NCBI GenBank assembly: GCA_029204225.1
Contig: CM055098.1
Span: forward strand, 11,095,052-11,159,051
Length of the DNA stretch: 64,000 bases
Direction of reading: 5' to 3'
From: Diphasiastrum complanatum
Taxonomy: Eukaryota; Streptophyta; Lycopodiopsida; Lycopodiales; Lycopodiaceae
Part shown: positions 54,800 to 64,000 of the stretch, piece by piece
Position numbering within the stretch: position 1 is the stretch's first letter
How the letters are laid out: every line of letters starts with the position of its first letter
Position numbers and translations under genes: made by a program
The notes under the pieces: generated by a model
What the model was told of the DNA's origin: nothing
Databases searched by the model: none
What the model saw: only the letters and a program-made list of their open reading frames with translations

Positions 54800-56521
54800 A
54801 TGGCTTCCAATGGTGGGATCATGCTAGAGTCTAGTGAAAGGTTGAGTTCATCAAACTACTCTACTTGGAAAGTGAGGATGGAGTCCTTACTTGAGTTGAA
54901 TGAACTCATGGACATAGTTGCAGAAATTGAAGAGAGACCTCTCACACTTCAAGAGCAACAAAGGTTTGATAAGAAGGCCAAAAGGGCTCTTCATATCATT
55001 AAAATGAATGTTACAAATGAACTTCTCAAGGAAGTTGGAAAGTGTCAAAGTGCAAGTGAGGCATGGAATGCCTTAAAGAAGCTCTTTGAATCAAAGTCCA
55101 CATCTAGGGTATTGACCCTAAGGAGACAAATATTTTCTAGTAGGCAAAGAGAGGGTGAAAGTGCTCATGCATTTATCTTGAGAGTTAAGTCCCTAAGTGA
55201 TGATTTAGCATGCATTGATGAGAACATAAAAGATGGTGAAATAGTCCAAGTTATGTTGAATGGTTTGCTAAATGAACATGCTAACCTTGTGCAAAGTTTT
55301 GCCATTCAAAGAGTCTTGCCAAGTGTGGTTGACTTGCAAGAAATATTATTGGCTGAAGAACATAGGTTGCAATCAAAGCTTGATGGTGCATCCTTGCAAG
55401 GTGGAGGTGAAGAGGCTTTCTTCACAAAAGGCAAATTCAAGGGCAAAGGTAAAGGCAAAGGGAAATGGTCCAAAGGTGGTAACTTTGATCATGATGATCA
55501 CTCTTCCTCTTCCTCTTCTACTAAGAACAATAAGTCAAAGTTCAAGTGCTTTTATTGTGGGATAAAAGGACATTTTGCAAATGAATGCCATAAGAAACAA
55601 AATGCTAGATCTAGTTTGAGATCTAATGTACTTCTTGGAGATGATAATTGTTGTGCTAACTTGGCAAGCTTTGGTGAATCTATGGTCAATTTTTTGGATC
55701 CATTGGATCTTGAAGATGCACTAGTGTTACCTACTAGTCATATGGAGTCATGTGGAGCTAAATTAGCATCATGTTTGTACTCTTCTACTCATGGACTTCC
55801 AAGGCTTGGTGGTTCTTCAATGGTGCTAGATGGCAAGTGCAAAAATGGAAAAGGTAAGGAAGGAGCTAACTTCATCAATGGAGTTGATGAAGATTCTTCT
55901 TTGGAAGTGATTGTTGCTAATGACTTGTTTGTTCATATGGAAAAAGATGGAGATGCTAAGTGTCATTCTTTGCAAGAAGATGGTTGTTCTTCTAATTCTT
56001 TTCATATTGATGTATGTAATCATGTGGGAAAAGATGATGGTGCTTTGAGCATGCTTGAAGGAAATGGTTCTTTTACATCTTTTTGTGATAAAGTCATTTG
56101 TGCAACAAGTGGTGTCACATTTCTTCATAAAAAGAGTAGATCAAAGGTTTCTATCATGAGACTTGGTGAGGGAGATCACAAGTCAAAAGGAAGAGAAGTA
56201 TGTGAAGTGTTCAAAGTAGGATGTACTTTGAATGATGTTTTTATGAACGATAGTGAGGAAGAATCATTATCATATGACTCATTACCTAAATCATTAAGTA
56301 GAAGTTCATGTTTGAAAAGAGAGAGTACTTCAATCACTCTTATGTTGAAGGTACTAAGGATTCTTTTCTTGGCTTCTAATATTCAAGAGTCTTCTACTTC
56401 TTATGGTGCAACTATCAAGAGGGAGGTTCTAACTTTTGTGGTGCTAGCATTAAGAGGGAGTCTTGTGAAGGAAAGGGCAATGGAAGAGTGGTTCTTGGGA
56501 AGATCCAAAGCATGGATCTAA
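54800..56521 (+). CDS. Gag fused to a novel C-terminal region (ORF1)
   Basis: 573 residues. Residues 1-~267 are the family-A Gag (MASNGGIMLESSERLSSSNY; knuckle CFYCGIKGHFANEC at 250-263) with hardly any change. Directly after the knuckle (ECHKK) the sequence becomes unrelated: RSSLRSNVLLGDDNCCANLA, FLDPLDLEDALVLPTSHMES, IVANDLFVHMEKDGDAKCH, CTLNDVFMNDSEEESLSYDS. This part is Ser/Asp/Cys-rich, has no recognised domain and no protease DSG or integrase motif. It ends WFLGRSKAWI and stop, overlapping ORF2 by 34 bp in a different frame. The Gag part presumably builds virus-like particles jointly with family A; the extension's role is unknown. Confidence 0.85.
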   Translation: MASNGGIMLESSERLSSSNYSTWKVRMESLLELNELMDIVAEIEERPLTLQEQQRFDKKAKRALHIIKMNVTNELLKEVGKCQSASEAWNALKKLFESKSTSRVLTLRRQIFSSRQREGESAHAFILRVKSLSDDLACIDENIKDGEIVQVMLNGLLNEHANLVQSFAIQRVLPSVVDLQEILLAEEHRLQSKLDGASLQGGGEEAFFTKGKFKGKGKGKGKWSKGGNFDHDDHSSSSSSTKNNKSKFKCFYCGIKGHFANECHKKQNARSSLRSNVLLGDDNCCANLASFGESMVNFLDPLDLEDALVLPTSHMESCGAKLASCLYSSTHGLPRLGGSSMVLDGKCKNGKGKEGANFINGVDEDSSLEVIVANDLFVHMEKDGDAKCHSLQEDGCSSNSFHIDVCNHVGKDDGALSMLEGNGSFTSFCDKVICATSGVTFLHKKSRSKVSIMRLGEGDHKSKGREVCEVFKVGCTLNDVFMNDSEEESLSYDSLPKSLSRSSCLKRESTSITLMLKVLRILFLASNIQESSTSYGATIKREVLTFVVLALRGSLVKERAMEEWFLGRSKAWI

Positions 56522-57891
56522 CATCTCTTCATCAACTCAAAGCATTCTATGATTGTGGTGGATTGTTCATTCATGGTCAAGATGGCAAAAGGTTGGTTGA
56601 AGAAGACTACATGGAGCAACTCAAGTGGCAACTTCTTCAAGGCAAGGGAGATATCATTGGTGAGCTTATTGAGGTTTGTTATGAACTCAAGAGGGCTGTT
56701 TTGATTAGGTTTGATACTCATCTTCACCTACTCTACTTCATGTTAAATGGAAATGTTGGAATCTATCTTTTGGTTTATGATGGTGGCATTGTTTTCACTA
56801 ACTATAGTGAAGGGTCAAATTTGAGCATTGATGAGATCTTGTGGGATCTTAATCATGTGTTTGAGAGGGAGTATCTTCAGAGTTTCAGATCTAAAGATGT
56901 TCACATATGCAAGATCTTTGATGTCTTATTGGAAGATCAAGAGGTTGATCTTGGATTGCTTCATCAACACCAAGAGACAAGTGGCAATTCGAAGCTAGTG
57001 AAAAGCATCAAAGAAGAGACAAATGGTCAAGGCATTTTGGATCTGTTTTTACAGGTTCTTGAAGGTTCAAGTAAGGTCTTTGGAGCTGCAAGGAAGTGTC
57101 TTCTTACTCTACCTCACTTGCCTAATCTCATGTATGAACATTGTTATGTCAATGTGTTGAAATTGTCAAATTTCAATAAAACTAGTTCCATAGTTTTGCA
57201 TCCTTTGGATCTTGGAGATGGAATAGTTATCATTGCTGGTTTGTATGATCAAGTACATGAATTCATTCAGATCTTGAAAGGTATTGAAGTGGTCAATATG
57301 TTTTCTTTTGAACAAAGTTCAAGATCTAGTATTCTAGTGTTGGCAAATTGGCAACTTGTTGACATTGTAGGATCAAGCGTTGTGTGCAAATCTTGTGGAG
57401 GTACTTCAAGTATTTCAAGTTCAGGTTTTGGTCATTCAAATGGAGTAGGGAACACATCTTTTTGGCATTCATTCACTCAAAGGCTTTCATGGATTGAAGA
57501 TCTACAAAGGCAAGGTGGTGATGGAAGTTCATTCATGGAGATACATGTTGCATTCACTATATGTATAGTGAAATGTGGAGGAGGCATGCAAACACTTGTT
57601 GATCACTTTCATTTACAACTTGTTTGCTGCTATTTTACAGAGAAACCAGAGATGGATACATGGAGGAATTCATTAATTGAGATTCTATGTTCTTTTACAT
57701 GTACCATTTTTATGATTCTATGTAAAATTGATGTAAGAAATAGTGAAGCATCCTATATGGACACTATTATCTATATCAATTATGTTGTGTCCTATTTTGT
57801 ACATATTAGGATCCTTGAGAAGAGATCTATTCTGATGATGGAGATCATTCTTAAGTTGGAACAAAGTAGTGTTGTAAAACTAGCAAGTTAA
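56488..57891 (+). CDS. ORF2 of the gag-only element (novel)
   Basis: 467 residues in the -1 frame relative to ORF1, overlapping it by 34 bp, which would allow frameshifting or reinitiation. MVLGKIQSMDLTSLHQLKAF, LIRFDTHLHLLYFMLNGNVG, FEREYLQSFRSKDVHICKIF, LDLGDGIVIIAGLYDQVHEF, LANWQLVDIVGSSVVCKSCG, and a hydrophobic FTCTIFMILCKIDV near the end. The tail RSILMMEIILKLEQSSVVKL has a relative at 11,690-11,760. No known domain, nuclease or polymerase motif. A long ORF in such AT-rich DNA is unlikely by chance, but the element's youth limits what ORF survival alone says about selection. Confidence 0.6.
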   Translation: MVLGKIQSMDLTSLHQLKAFYDCGGLFIHGQDGKRLVEEDYMEQLKWQLLQGKGDIIGELIEVCYELKRAVLIRFDTHLHLLYFMLNGNVGIYLLVYDGGIVFTNYSEGSNLSIDEILWDLNHVFEREYLQSFRSKDVHICKIFDVLLEDQEVDLGLLHQHQETSGNSKLVKSIKEETNGQGILDLFLQVLEGSSKVFGAARKCLLTLPHLPNLMYEHCYVNVLKLSNFNKTSSIVLHPLDLGDGIVIIAGLYDQVHEFIQILKGIEVVNMFSFEQSSRSSILVLANWQLVDIVGSSVVCKSCGGTSSISSSGFGHSNGVGNTSFWHSFTQRLSWIEDLQRQGGDGSSFMEIHVAFTICIVKCGGGMQTLVDHFHLQLVCCYFTEKPEMDTWRNSLIEILCSFTCTIFMILCKIDVRNSEASYMDTIIYINYVVSYFVHIRILEKRSILMMEIILKLEQSSVVKLAS

Positions 57892-57904
57892 GTTGAAGAG
57901 GGAG
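57892..57904 (+). other. Polypurine tract of the gag-only element
   Basis: GTTGAAGAGGGAG immediately before the 3' LTR, the same as family A. Confidence 0.9.
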
Positions 57905-58551
57905 TGTGAAAATTGTCAACATTTCCTTGTCTAGTTTTAGGCCAAAATTGCTAAAAATGGCACATAGTTTAGGATCTGACTTTTCACACGTGTGAAACAG
58001 GTCTAGATATTTTTAGTAAGTGTATTTTTTCAGTATGAAGAAGTGTCAAACTTCAAGACCTTCGAAATGAGTCCATTTTCATGTATTTTGGACATATATG
58101 CCAATTTTACCTATATAGGGCATATTTTAGGTAAGGAGGGTCTAGAGAGAGGAGAGAGAGTCATCTCTCTCAGCTATATATAGCAGGTAGGCCATGGAGA
58201 AACAGGTTGGAGCAGATCCATTGTATTCATTTGCTTAATGAGAGATTTTTCTATTGGGTTCTCCTTCCATTGTTGGCATTGTGTAGTGATTGAGTTCAAG
58301 CTTTGTGTGTATGATCTTAGGTGCTTTCCAAAAGTGGTAGGCTGATGTATTATGGACTGTATAATGCTATTTTGGGCCGCACTTGATGTTTATGGAAGTT
58401 TCCATTTGTGATAAATGCTTTTTGATCAAGTTCTTTGCATTCTAGGTAGCATAGAATGTGTTGCCAATTCCTAGCTTATGTAGTTTGGAGTGCAAGCATT
58501 CAAGCCAATGATCTTGGAGTTTAGATCCACTTAGGATCTGTATTTTTCACA
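57905..58551 (+). repeat. 3' LTR of the gag-only element
   Basis: 647 bp. It differs from the 5' LTR at two positions I can see ('ggccatgg' against 'ggccgtgg', and 'gactgtataa' against 'gactatataa'). At the second site it agrees with family A. G-box at 57,983-57,996. Confidence 0.97.
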
Positions 58552-58556
58552 GGTTG

Positions 58557-59242
58557 CGCCTACTATGATTGATTTATCAGTGACTTCTAAGCCCATCGAC
58601 TCAGCCAACAAACCCTTGCTACCCCACTTATCTCCTATTAGATTCAAATCCCAGACAATCTTCCTGAGGATTCATCAATAAGTAGAAAACAATTGCCTAG
58701 AAGCTTTTTTCAGTGAATCAAAATTTCTGGATCTCAGATATCATCAACCCTACACATGAAACAAGCATCTCTGTGGGCGGAGGACATGGGAGCGAGCCAC
58801 TAGAAGACCATCAATTTCTTAGAACCTAAAAAGTTGCTACTCAACATCCTTCTGTTCCAGCTTATAGAAACCAGAATTTCAGGGAATGTGAGAAGACAAC
58901 TAATTGGATTCATGCAGGCTTAGACCTACAGTTCCCCTACCAGATCGTTCTTCTTCTGGATTATTTCTCCCAAGATCTCTCCATAACTTGACATGTTCCA
59001 CTCAAAATAAGATAAAGACCAATATGGTACTGTCTTGCAGGGAAGAACATCTCCAGGGAGGTGGATGAGTCCTTGAAAAATTCTAGCCTTAATCATCTGC
59101 TTATTGTTAGCATAACTGCACTTCCAAGGAGGTGTAAACCAAACTTTATATTTTGTTTAACATAGAGAGTTGACATAACCACAATCTCCATTGTTTGTCC
59201 TATCAATTGCAAATACCATCAGAAGATTGGTTTTAGATAAAG
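58557..59242. other. Unassigned sequence
   Basis: No recognised gene. It continues the sequence interrupted by the element (52,976 joins 58,557 once the insertion and one TSD are removed). Confidence 0.4.
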
Positions 59243-59412
59243 GTGTTCATAGAGCAAGATAGGAGGATGACAGAGATCAGGCCCTGCTCAATTATAACAT
59301 ATTTGTATAACTTTGTAGTTTCTAAGATCTAGCACATTTGTGAAGAAGATAGAATTTAACATAAGATCTAGCACATTTGTGAATGAGATAGAATTGAACA
59401 TTCTTGGTATAT
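59243..59412 (+). repeat. Repeat shared with 44,898-45,070
   Basis: Direct-orientation copy, with internal doubling of 'tagcacatttgtgaa.gaga'. No function is recognised. Confidence 0.7.
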
Positions 59413-59559
59413 GGTCCTATAGGTCTTCTATTTGGCTCATTGTTGAACTTTAAGCATGCCACAAGTTGCAGAATGTTTCATAGATGTCATGGAAGATTCT
59501 GAACATAGATATCCGCCTATGAGGTACTTTGTGTGGTTTGATGAAAAACACATACTCAC

Positions 59560-59646
59560 ATTGTCCGCATCCCATAGTCTAACAGTTTTGTCAAATGAGA
59601 GTGTTGCCAACAAGCATGTTGTGCTCCAATTGTGTTTGGCTCCCAA
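59560..59646 (-). pseudogene. LEUNIG-like WD40 repeat exon fragment
   Basis: Minus strand: HNWSTTCLLATLSFDKTVRL then WDADN, ending exactly at a consensus donor (AAT|gtgagtatg). 'LATsSfDkTVRvWDADN' is the WD40 repeat seen in plant LEUNIG/LEUNIG-homolog co-repressors. Retention of the exon-intron edge means it is a genomic fragment, not a processed copy. The remaining WD repeats are not in view, so it is a scrap rather than a gene. Confidence 0.55.
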
Positions 59647-59712
59647 CTTGCATGATAATCAATCGCCATCATATTCACCCAATCTAAGTTTGCAGCTATG
59701 GAATCTATAGGA

Positions 59713-60254
59713 TAGCTGCCTGACCCAATCTCCTAAAGAGTTGAGTAATCTAGAGCTGCAGTGAGAGATGAGTTGTAGTGAGTGAGCAACTTTTGTAGTA
59801 CGAACTGCCTTCAACAAATCCACACACATATACACACATGATCCATTTCTTCCATGCCAATGAATGTGAATACTTTATGTGAGTAGGTAAGATAGTGATT
59901 GTATATATCAATAGCTAATAAGACATGATAGAACAATTCCAAGCTCTCAATGGACTGTTGCAATCAGTTTAGAGTGCAAGCAAGTCTTGGGTTTTTTCCC
60001 TCCATTTTTTATTTTCACTCACCTGCACCTATATTTAGTTGGCCTAACTGATCGCCAACTAATTTCTTTTAAATCTCTGCACTTTTTCTCAAGTTCCAAC
60101 AACTTTGCTACCATTTTTCTAGCTCAAAGGTCTATTAGCTTTTCAGACATTGAACCTACATGATTACAAGGTAGATCTTTTCTGAGCCTCAGTAAGGGTA
60201 GCACCTGTTTCATCCCTAAACAAATTCATGCTTCACGCTCTTTGAACTAACTCA
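59713..60254. other. Unassigned sequence
   Basis: No supported gene, only short unremarkable AT-rich sequence before the tandem array. Confidence 0.4.
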
Positions 60255-62400
60255 CAAAGAAACATGCATCCGAACTAGAAATCCTAAACACAATTATGGG
60301 ACTCTAGGCCCGTCGAGCCAAGAATTGGTCACATTCAGTGAGAAACAATCAGAATCTCGGATGGGAGATATCCACAGGTTTGTGGGCTTGACATGAACCC
60401 ACAGGACTATTTGCAGCTCAATTCTGACGTCGTTTGTCCGAAAATGATCTTTTTGTCAGAGGAAATGCCACTAAATGGATTACTTTCCAACAACCCCAAG
60501 AACCGATGGTCCAGTGTCGTTGAACAAAGTCCATTTTTTAGACCATCTTTCCGTAATGCGCTGCACGCCGATATGAACCTACAACACTACACTGGGATCC
60601 AAATGGTTCAGTACTCACAACAAAATGTGTGTCCAAACTAGAAACCCTAAACATAGCGCTGGGATTCTAGGCCTGTCGAGCCAAAAATTGTTTGCATTTA
60701 GTAAGAAACGGTCAGAACTTTGGATGGGAGGTGTCCACAGGCTCGTGGGCTTGACATAAACCCATAGGACCATTTGTAGCTCAATTCCAATGTTGTTTGT
60801 CCGAAAATGCCCTTTCTGTCAGGGGGAATGCCACTAAATGGACTACTTTCCAACATTCTCAAGAATTGGTCTGAACGAAGTCCATTTTTCAGACTGTCTA
60901 TTTCGTCCTATGCTGCACGCCGATATGAACCTACAACACTAAACTGGGATCCAAATGGTTGTAGTGGGTTTTTTTTCTTGCCTAACCTGAATCCAAGATC
61001 TAGTCAATCTAGCATCAAAAAGACAAAATTACTTGTCACGCGTAGGTTCATTCCCATGAGAGCGATAGTATAGTTCAGATTTCAATCATGAATGGAGGAT
61101 TCACATCTAACTCTAACATCCATTAACCCTAGGATCCATTAATACTACACATCCACAATAAGACAGCTTACTCTTTCTCTCTCTCCCTTTCTCTTTCATA
61201 AAAAGTATAATAACATACAATCCCAATAACATTCAGATCCAACAATTAGCAAAAACCAAAGAAAGAAAAGGAAAAGTGATAGAGAGCAAGGACATTCATC
61301 AATCCATTCCTGAAGAGAACCAATCTGCTTTATTGAAATGAGGAAATGAACATGAGGAGCAACTCGAGTTGGTCCCTTTTTATAGTAGAGAGGAGGACTC
61401 TGGCCTTTGAATCCTATTGGTCCATTTTTGCCTCTCTAATTATTCAAATTTAAAAAAAGAGTGGGAACCATCCAAATTGGAGGGAAACCCAATTTTATTC
61501 ACTAACTTGACATTTAGGCCCTACGACATTAAAAGTCTTGCAAAAAGACCTAAAGTCCTTTTATTGACTTTCTAATTAATCAAATCTTTATGTGATCATC
61601 GGGTTGGACTTACACACGCAGGGTGCCAAATCCCTCTCACTTATTAACTAGGGTTAGGGTTGCCTTGGGATCCGCAAACCCTCCAACAATGGTTCAGTAC
61701 TTACAACGAAATGTGCATCCGAACCAGAAATCATAAATGTAGTGCTAGGATTATAGGCCCATTGAGCCAAGAATTGGTCGGATTAAGGAAAAAATGGTGA
61801 GAACTTCGGACAGGAGGTTTCCACAAGTTTGTGGGCTCAACACAAACCTATAGGACCATTTGCAACTCAATTTCAACATCGTTTGTCTAAAAACGCTCTT
61901 TCGGTCAAGGGGAATGCCACTAAATGGACTACTTTCCAATATTCCCAAGAATTGGTCTAGTGTCATCGAACATAATCCATTTTTCAGACCCTCTGTTCCG
62001 TCCTATGCTACACACTGAGACAAACCCACAAGATTAAACCAGGCTCCAAACGGTTCAGTACTCATAGTGAAACGTGCATCCGAACCAGAAACCCGAAACA
62101 CAGTCTTGAGATTCTAGGCCCCGTTGAGCCAAGAATTTCAAATTCAGTAAAAAATTGTCAGAATCTTGGAGAGTAGGTCTCTAGAGGTTCGTGGGCTCAA
62201 CACAAACCCACTGAACCAGTTGTTGCTCAATTCTGACGTCGTATGCTTGAAAACACCCATTCGTGCTAGGAGGAACGCCACTAGGGCACAATAAATGGAC
62301 TACTTTTTGGCATTTTTGAGAAGTCTTCCAGTATTGCCAAACGGGCTTCGTCTTGCATGTCATCTATTCCATCCAGTGCTGCACATCAGCCGTCATCTAG
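60255..62400 (+). repeat. Tandem array, four units of about 355 bp, split by a solo LTR
   Basis: 'gcatccgaac.agaaa' anchors recur at 60,266, 60,630, 61,718 and 62,074. Each unit has 'attctaggcc', 'gtcgagccaagaattg', 'ggttcgtgggct.gac', 'gtttgtccgaaaa' and 'ccactaaatgga'. Spacing is 354-364 bp when the 734-bp LTR+TSD insertion is removed. Units are diverged (~80-85% by eye), so the array is old. No conserved ORF across units. Confidence 0.88.
60960..61688 (-). mobile_element. Solo gypsy-type LTR with TSD ATGGT
   Basis: 729 bp, TGTAGTGGG...CCTCCAACA, flanked by ATGGT at 60,955-60,959 and 61,689-61,693 inside the tandem array. It matches the LTR at 28,637-29,392 in reverse orientation, with TATA 'tttttatagtagag' near 61,378. 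A solo LTR with intact duplications is the product of recombination between the two LTRs of a full element. Confidence 0.92.
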
Positions 62401-62699
62401 ATCGGTCATCATCGCCCATCAACGATGGGCACACATTACTAGTGAATAAAGAAATTTATGTATCACAAAAAAATGATGACCACACTATCTCACATGCGTC
62501 GACTTCTTGTTTGATGTCACCTAGTCAATTAACAAAGTGTAATCACATCTTGAGCAATATGATTAATATTACAATGAGTTGAAATACATCACACTGTCTC
62601 ACTTATTCATTTGGTGGTTCATTGTTATCATTTGCTGTATCATCGTGAGACAAATCTGCCAAACCAAATGAGTCTATCCCTAATTTTACTCAAATATCT
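62401..62699. other. Unassigned spacer
   Basis: No gene recognised. Confidence 0.4.
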
Positions 62700-64000
62700 C
62701 CTATAGCTTCATCATTAATAAGATGATCATCAAAAGCTAATGGCGACGTTGACAACGAGTGAGATTGAGAAGGTGTGTCGTGTGTCGTCGATCCATCCGA
62801 TGATGTTGCATCACGATCAACATCATCATTAGCTTATGTAGCTTGCACATGATCATCCCCAAAAATGTGTCATTGAATCCATCATCGCGATCTTGTTCAT
62901 GAGGCGCATCAGCTGGCAGCGCCATGTCCTCCACGACATCTGTATCTTCAAAAATTCTGTTACTTCAAGGAGCGACTTGAATCATGTACCACCATCTGGG
63001 ATCTGAATGATCGGGGTGAAAGACAACCTATAATTGATTGATGTTCCCATAAACGTTGACTCAAAGTTAGTATCCATAGCTATATTACAGTTGCTTGGGT
63101 ATTACTATACACAATATACATTTTTTGTAGTGTACTAAAAATCTATTGATTCAAAACACAAGAGTATAGACATCTTGAAGACATAGAAGAAAAGTACCTA
63201 CTCACATTGTTGAGAAAAAACAAATGTATCGCTTTGATCTATCCAAAGCTTGGTAGAGTCAATGGCAAAAAACCACTCTCATCTTTCTTGGCAGTTGCAT
63301 TGGGACCATTGCAAATAACTTTGAACCATTTGACATCGAATATGAAAAAGCTAAATTGCCTAAATCCAACTTCGAGGATGTCATTGTCATTGATTGTCCC
63401 ACAATAATCAAGCTGAGAAGAGAGTCAATTGATGTCCTTCATGCTTGCTCGACTCTCTTGGGTAAAATTTGCCATGACTCCACAATCGTACGTGTTTCTA
63501 TTTTTGTCAATGCGCTCCAAACGAAAGTGTCGTCCATGCGTCCACAATGCATTGTATTTTTTGTACTGAATGAAATAGAACTAAATGTGTTAGTGATAAA
63601 ACAAACATGTACAAAATTGCACATACAAATGTTTTAATTAACATGTGAATGATGATCATCATAGCTTACATGTAAATCGCATCCCCTTGTATATTTTTGC
63701 TCTCTCTTTGTTACTTCCTGGTTGTTTGCTGAGGCTTCCACAAGGCATCACGCAAAATCAAGCATCATGTCCTTGGGTAGAAGGGCGAGGTCAGGTGGAT
63801 ATGGTTGTCTTCTATGCCCTCTCCTGAAAGTGGCTCAAGCGGTTTGTCTACAAGCCTTGGCCTCTTTGTATAGCGAAATCCACTTTTGCAGTTCTTTGCT
63901 ATTAAGAATGCAAAACTTATTTACCTTCTAACTGAAGGACTCACTCATTCTCATGATTACTCATTTTCCTTGAGAAACTTCCCCAACAACACCCTCATCA
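62700..64000 (-). pseudogene. CACTA (En/Spm) transposase C-terminus with DUF4216, decayed
   Basis: Minus strand from the right edge. NSKELQKWISLYKEAKA and RRQPYPPDLALLPKD recall the end of the TNP2 transposase. Then comes the DUF4216 domain: DCGVMANFTQESRASMKDIN, QLDYCGTINDNDILEVGFRQ, FFIFDVKWFKVICNGPN, KKDESGFL, then DPRWWYMIQVAP, a TGA for Arg, SNRIFEDTDVVEDMALPADA. The 'NSGV...s..D....YYG.l.dIiel.y......fkC.Wf' and 'WyvVi.v.PR..fD' pattern is specific for DUF4216 of CACTA elements. Frameshifts and stops throughout. The 5' part lies beyond the window. Confidence 0.85.

Larger units (their letters stand above)
52982..58551 (+). mobile_element. Non-autonomous gag-only copia element with extra ORFs
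   Basis: 5,570 bp: LTRs 52,982-53,628 and 57,905-58,551 (647 bp each, two differences seen), PBS 53,629-53,640, leader, ORF1 54,800-56,521, ORF2 56,488-57,891, polypurine tract 57,892-57,904, TSD GGTTG. Protease, integrase, RT and RNase H are absent. Leader and gag are nearly identical to the autonomous element at 12,772-19,202. The architecture resembles TR-GAG elements (LTR retrotransposons carrying only gag), with the difference that ~2.3 kb of novel coding sequence fills the pol position. Confidence 0.95.

Noticed and set aside
62400-64000. Plus-strand ORFs at 63,207-63,637
   Set aside because: The minus strand carries recognisable DUF4216 motifs over the same stretch.

Overview
The window reads as repeat-rich nuclear DNA of a land plant. 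It is AT-rich, has spliceosomal-type GT..AG boundaries, and is dominated by Ty1/copia LTR retrotransposons primed by initiator-Met tRNA. It also holds pieces of Ty3/gypsy, CACTA (TNP2/DUF4216) and Ptta-like transposons, large GA/CT microsatellites and scraps of host-type genes (F-box, LEUNIG-like WD40). DUF7869/DUF8039-type genes and a ParB-like/DNA-amino-methyltransferase gene would fit a non-seed plant or gymnosperm, but that is only a hint. I see no tRNA, rRNA or complete host gene.

Layout. 0-6.4 kb: F-box remnant, decayed DUF8039 + DUF7869 gene, a ~100-bp tandem repeat, a copia pol scrap, two 3' exons of an unrecognised host gene (minus) and a diverged family-B LTR. 6.4-26 kb: copia territory. 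A full-length, very young family-A element (12,772-19,202, minus; 655-bp LTRs, TSD TTCTA, one 1,317-codon Gag-Pol ORF) sits in the leader of an older family-B element. Around it lies what looks like a 12.1-kb inversion with breakpoints at 9,173/9,174 and 21,306/21,307. 21-32 kb: two copies of a composite multi-kb block, the second carrying a gypsy-type LTR and a hairpin insertion. 32-44 kb: decayed gypsy integrase, copia pol pieces, a ~0.8-kb direct repeat pair, a Ptta-like transposase and two complementary microsatellites.

46.5-52.3 kb is the most unusual stretch. A minus-strand, multi-exon, decayed gene joins a ParB-like domain to a beta-order N4/N6 DNA methyltransferase domain. A 500-bp palindrome made of twelve 19-bp palindromic iterons (about 41-bp period) lies next to it. 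A plus-strand pseudogene resembling the C-terminal part of DUF7869 proteins follows. Single iterons recur in the introns and flanks of this locus.

52,982-58,551 is a second young copia-derived insertion (647-bp LTRs, TSD GGTTG). It keeps gag, but pol is replaced by two long overlapping ORFs of unknown origin. Its U5, leader and gag match family A almost exactly, while its U3 side does not. 58.5-64 kb: a LEUNIG-like exon, a ~355-bp tandem array split by a solo gypsy-type LTR (TSD ATGGT), and a decayed CACTA transposase C-terminus.

Most genes serve retrotransposition (capsid, protease, integrase, reverse transcriptase, RNase H). The non-autonomous element presumably uses Pol enzymes supplied by family A. 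All alignments were done by eye, so identity statements are approximate.
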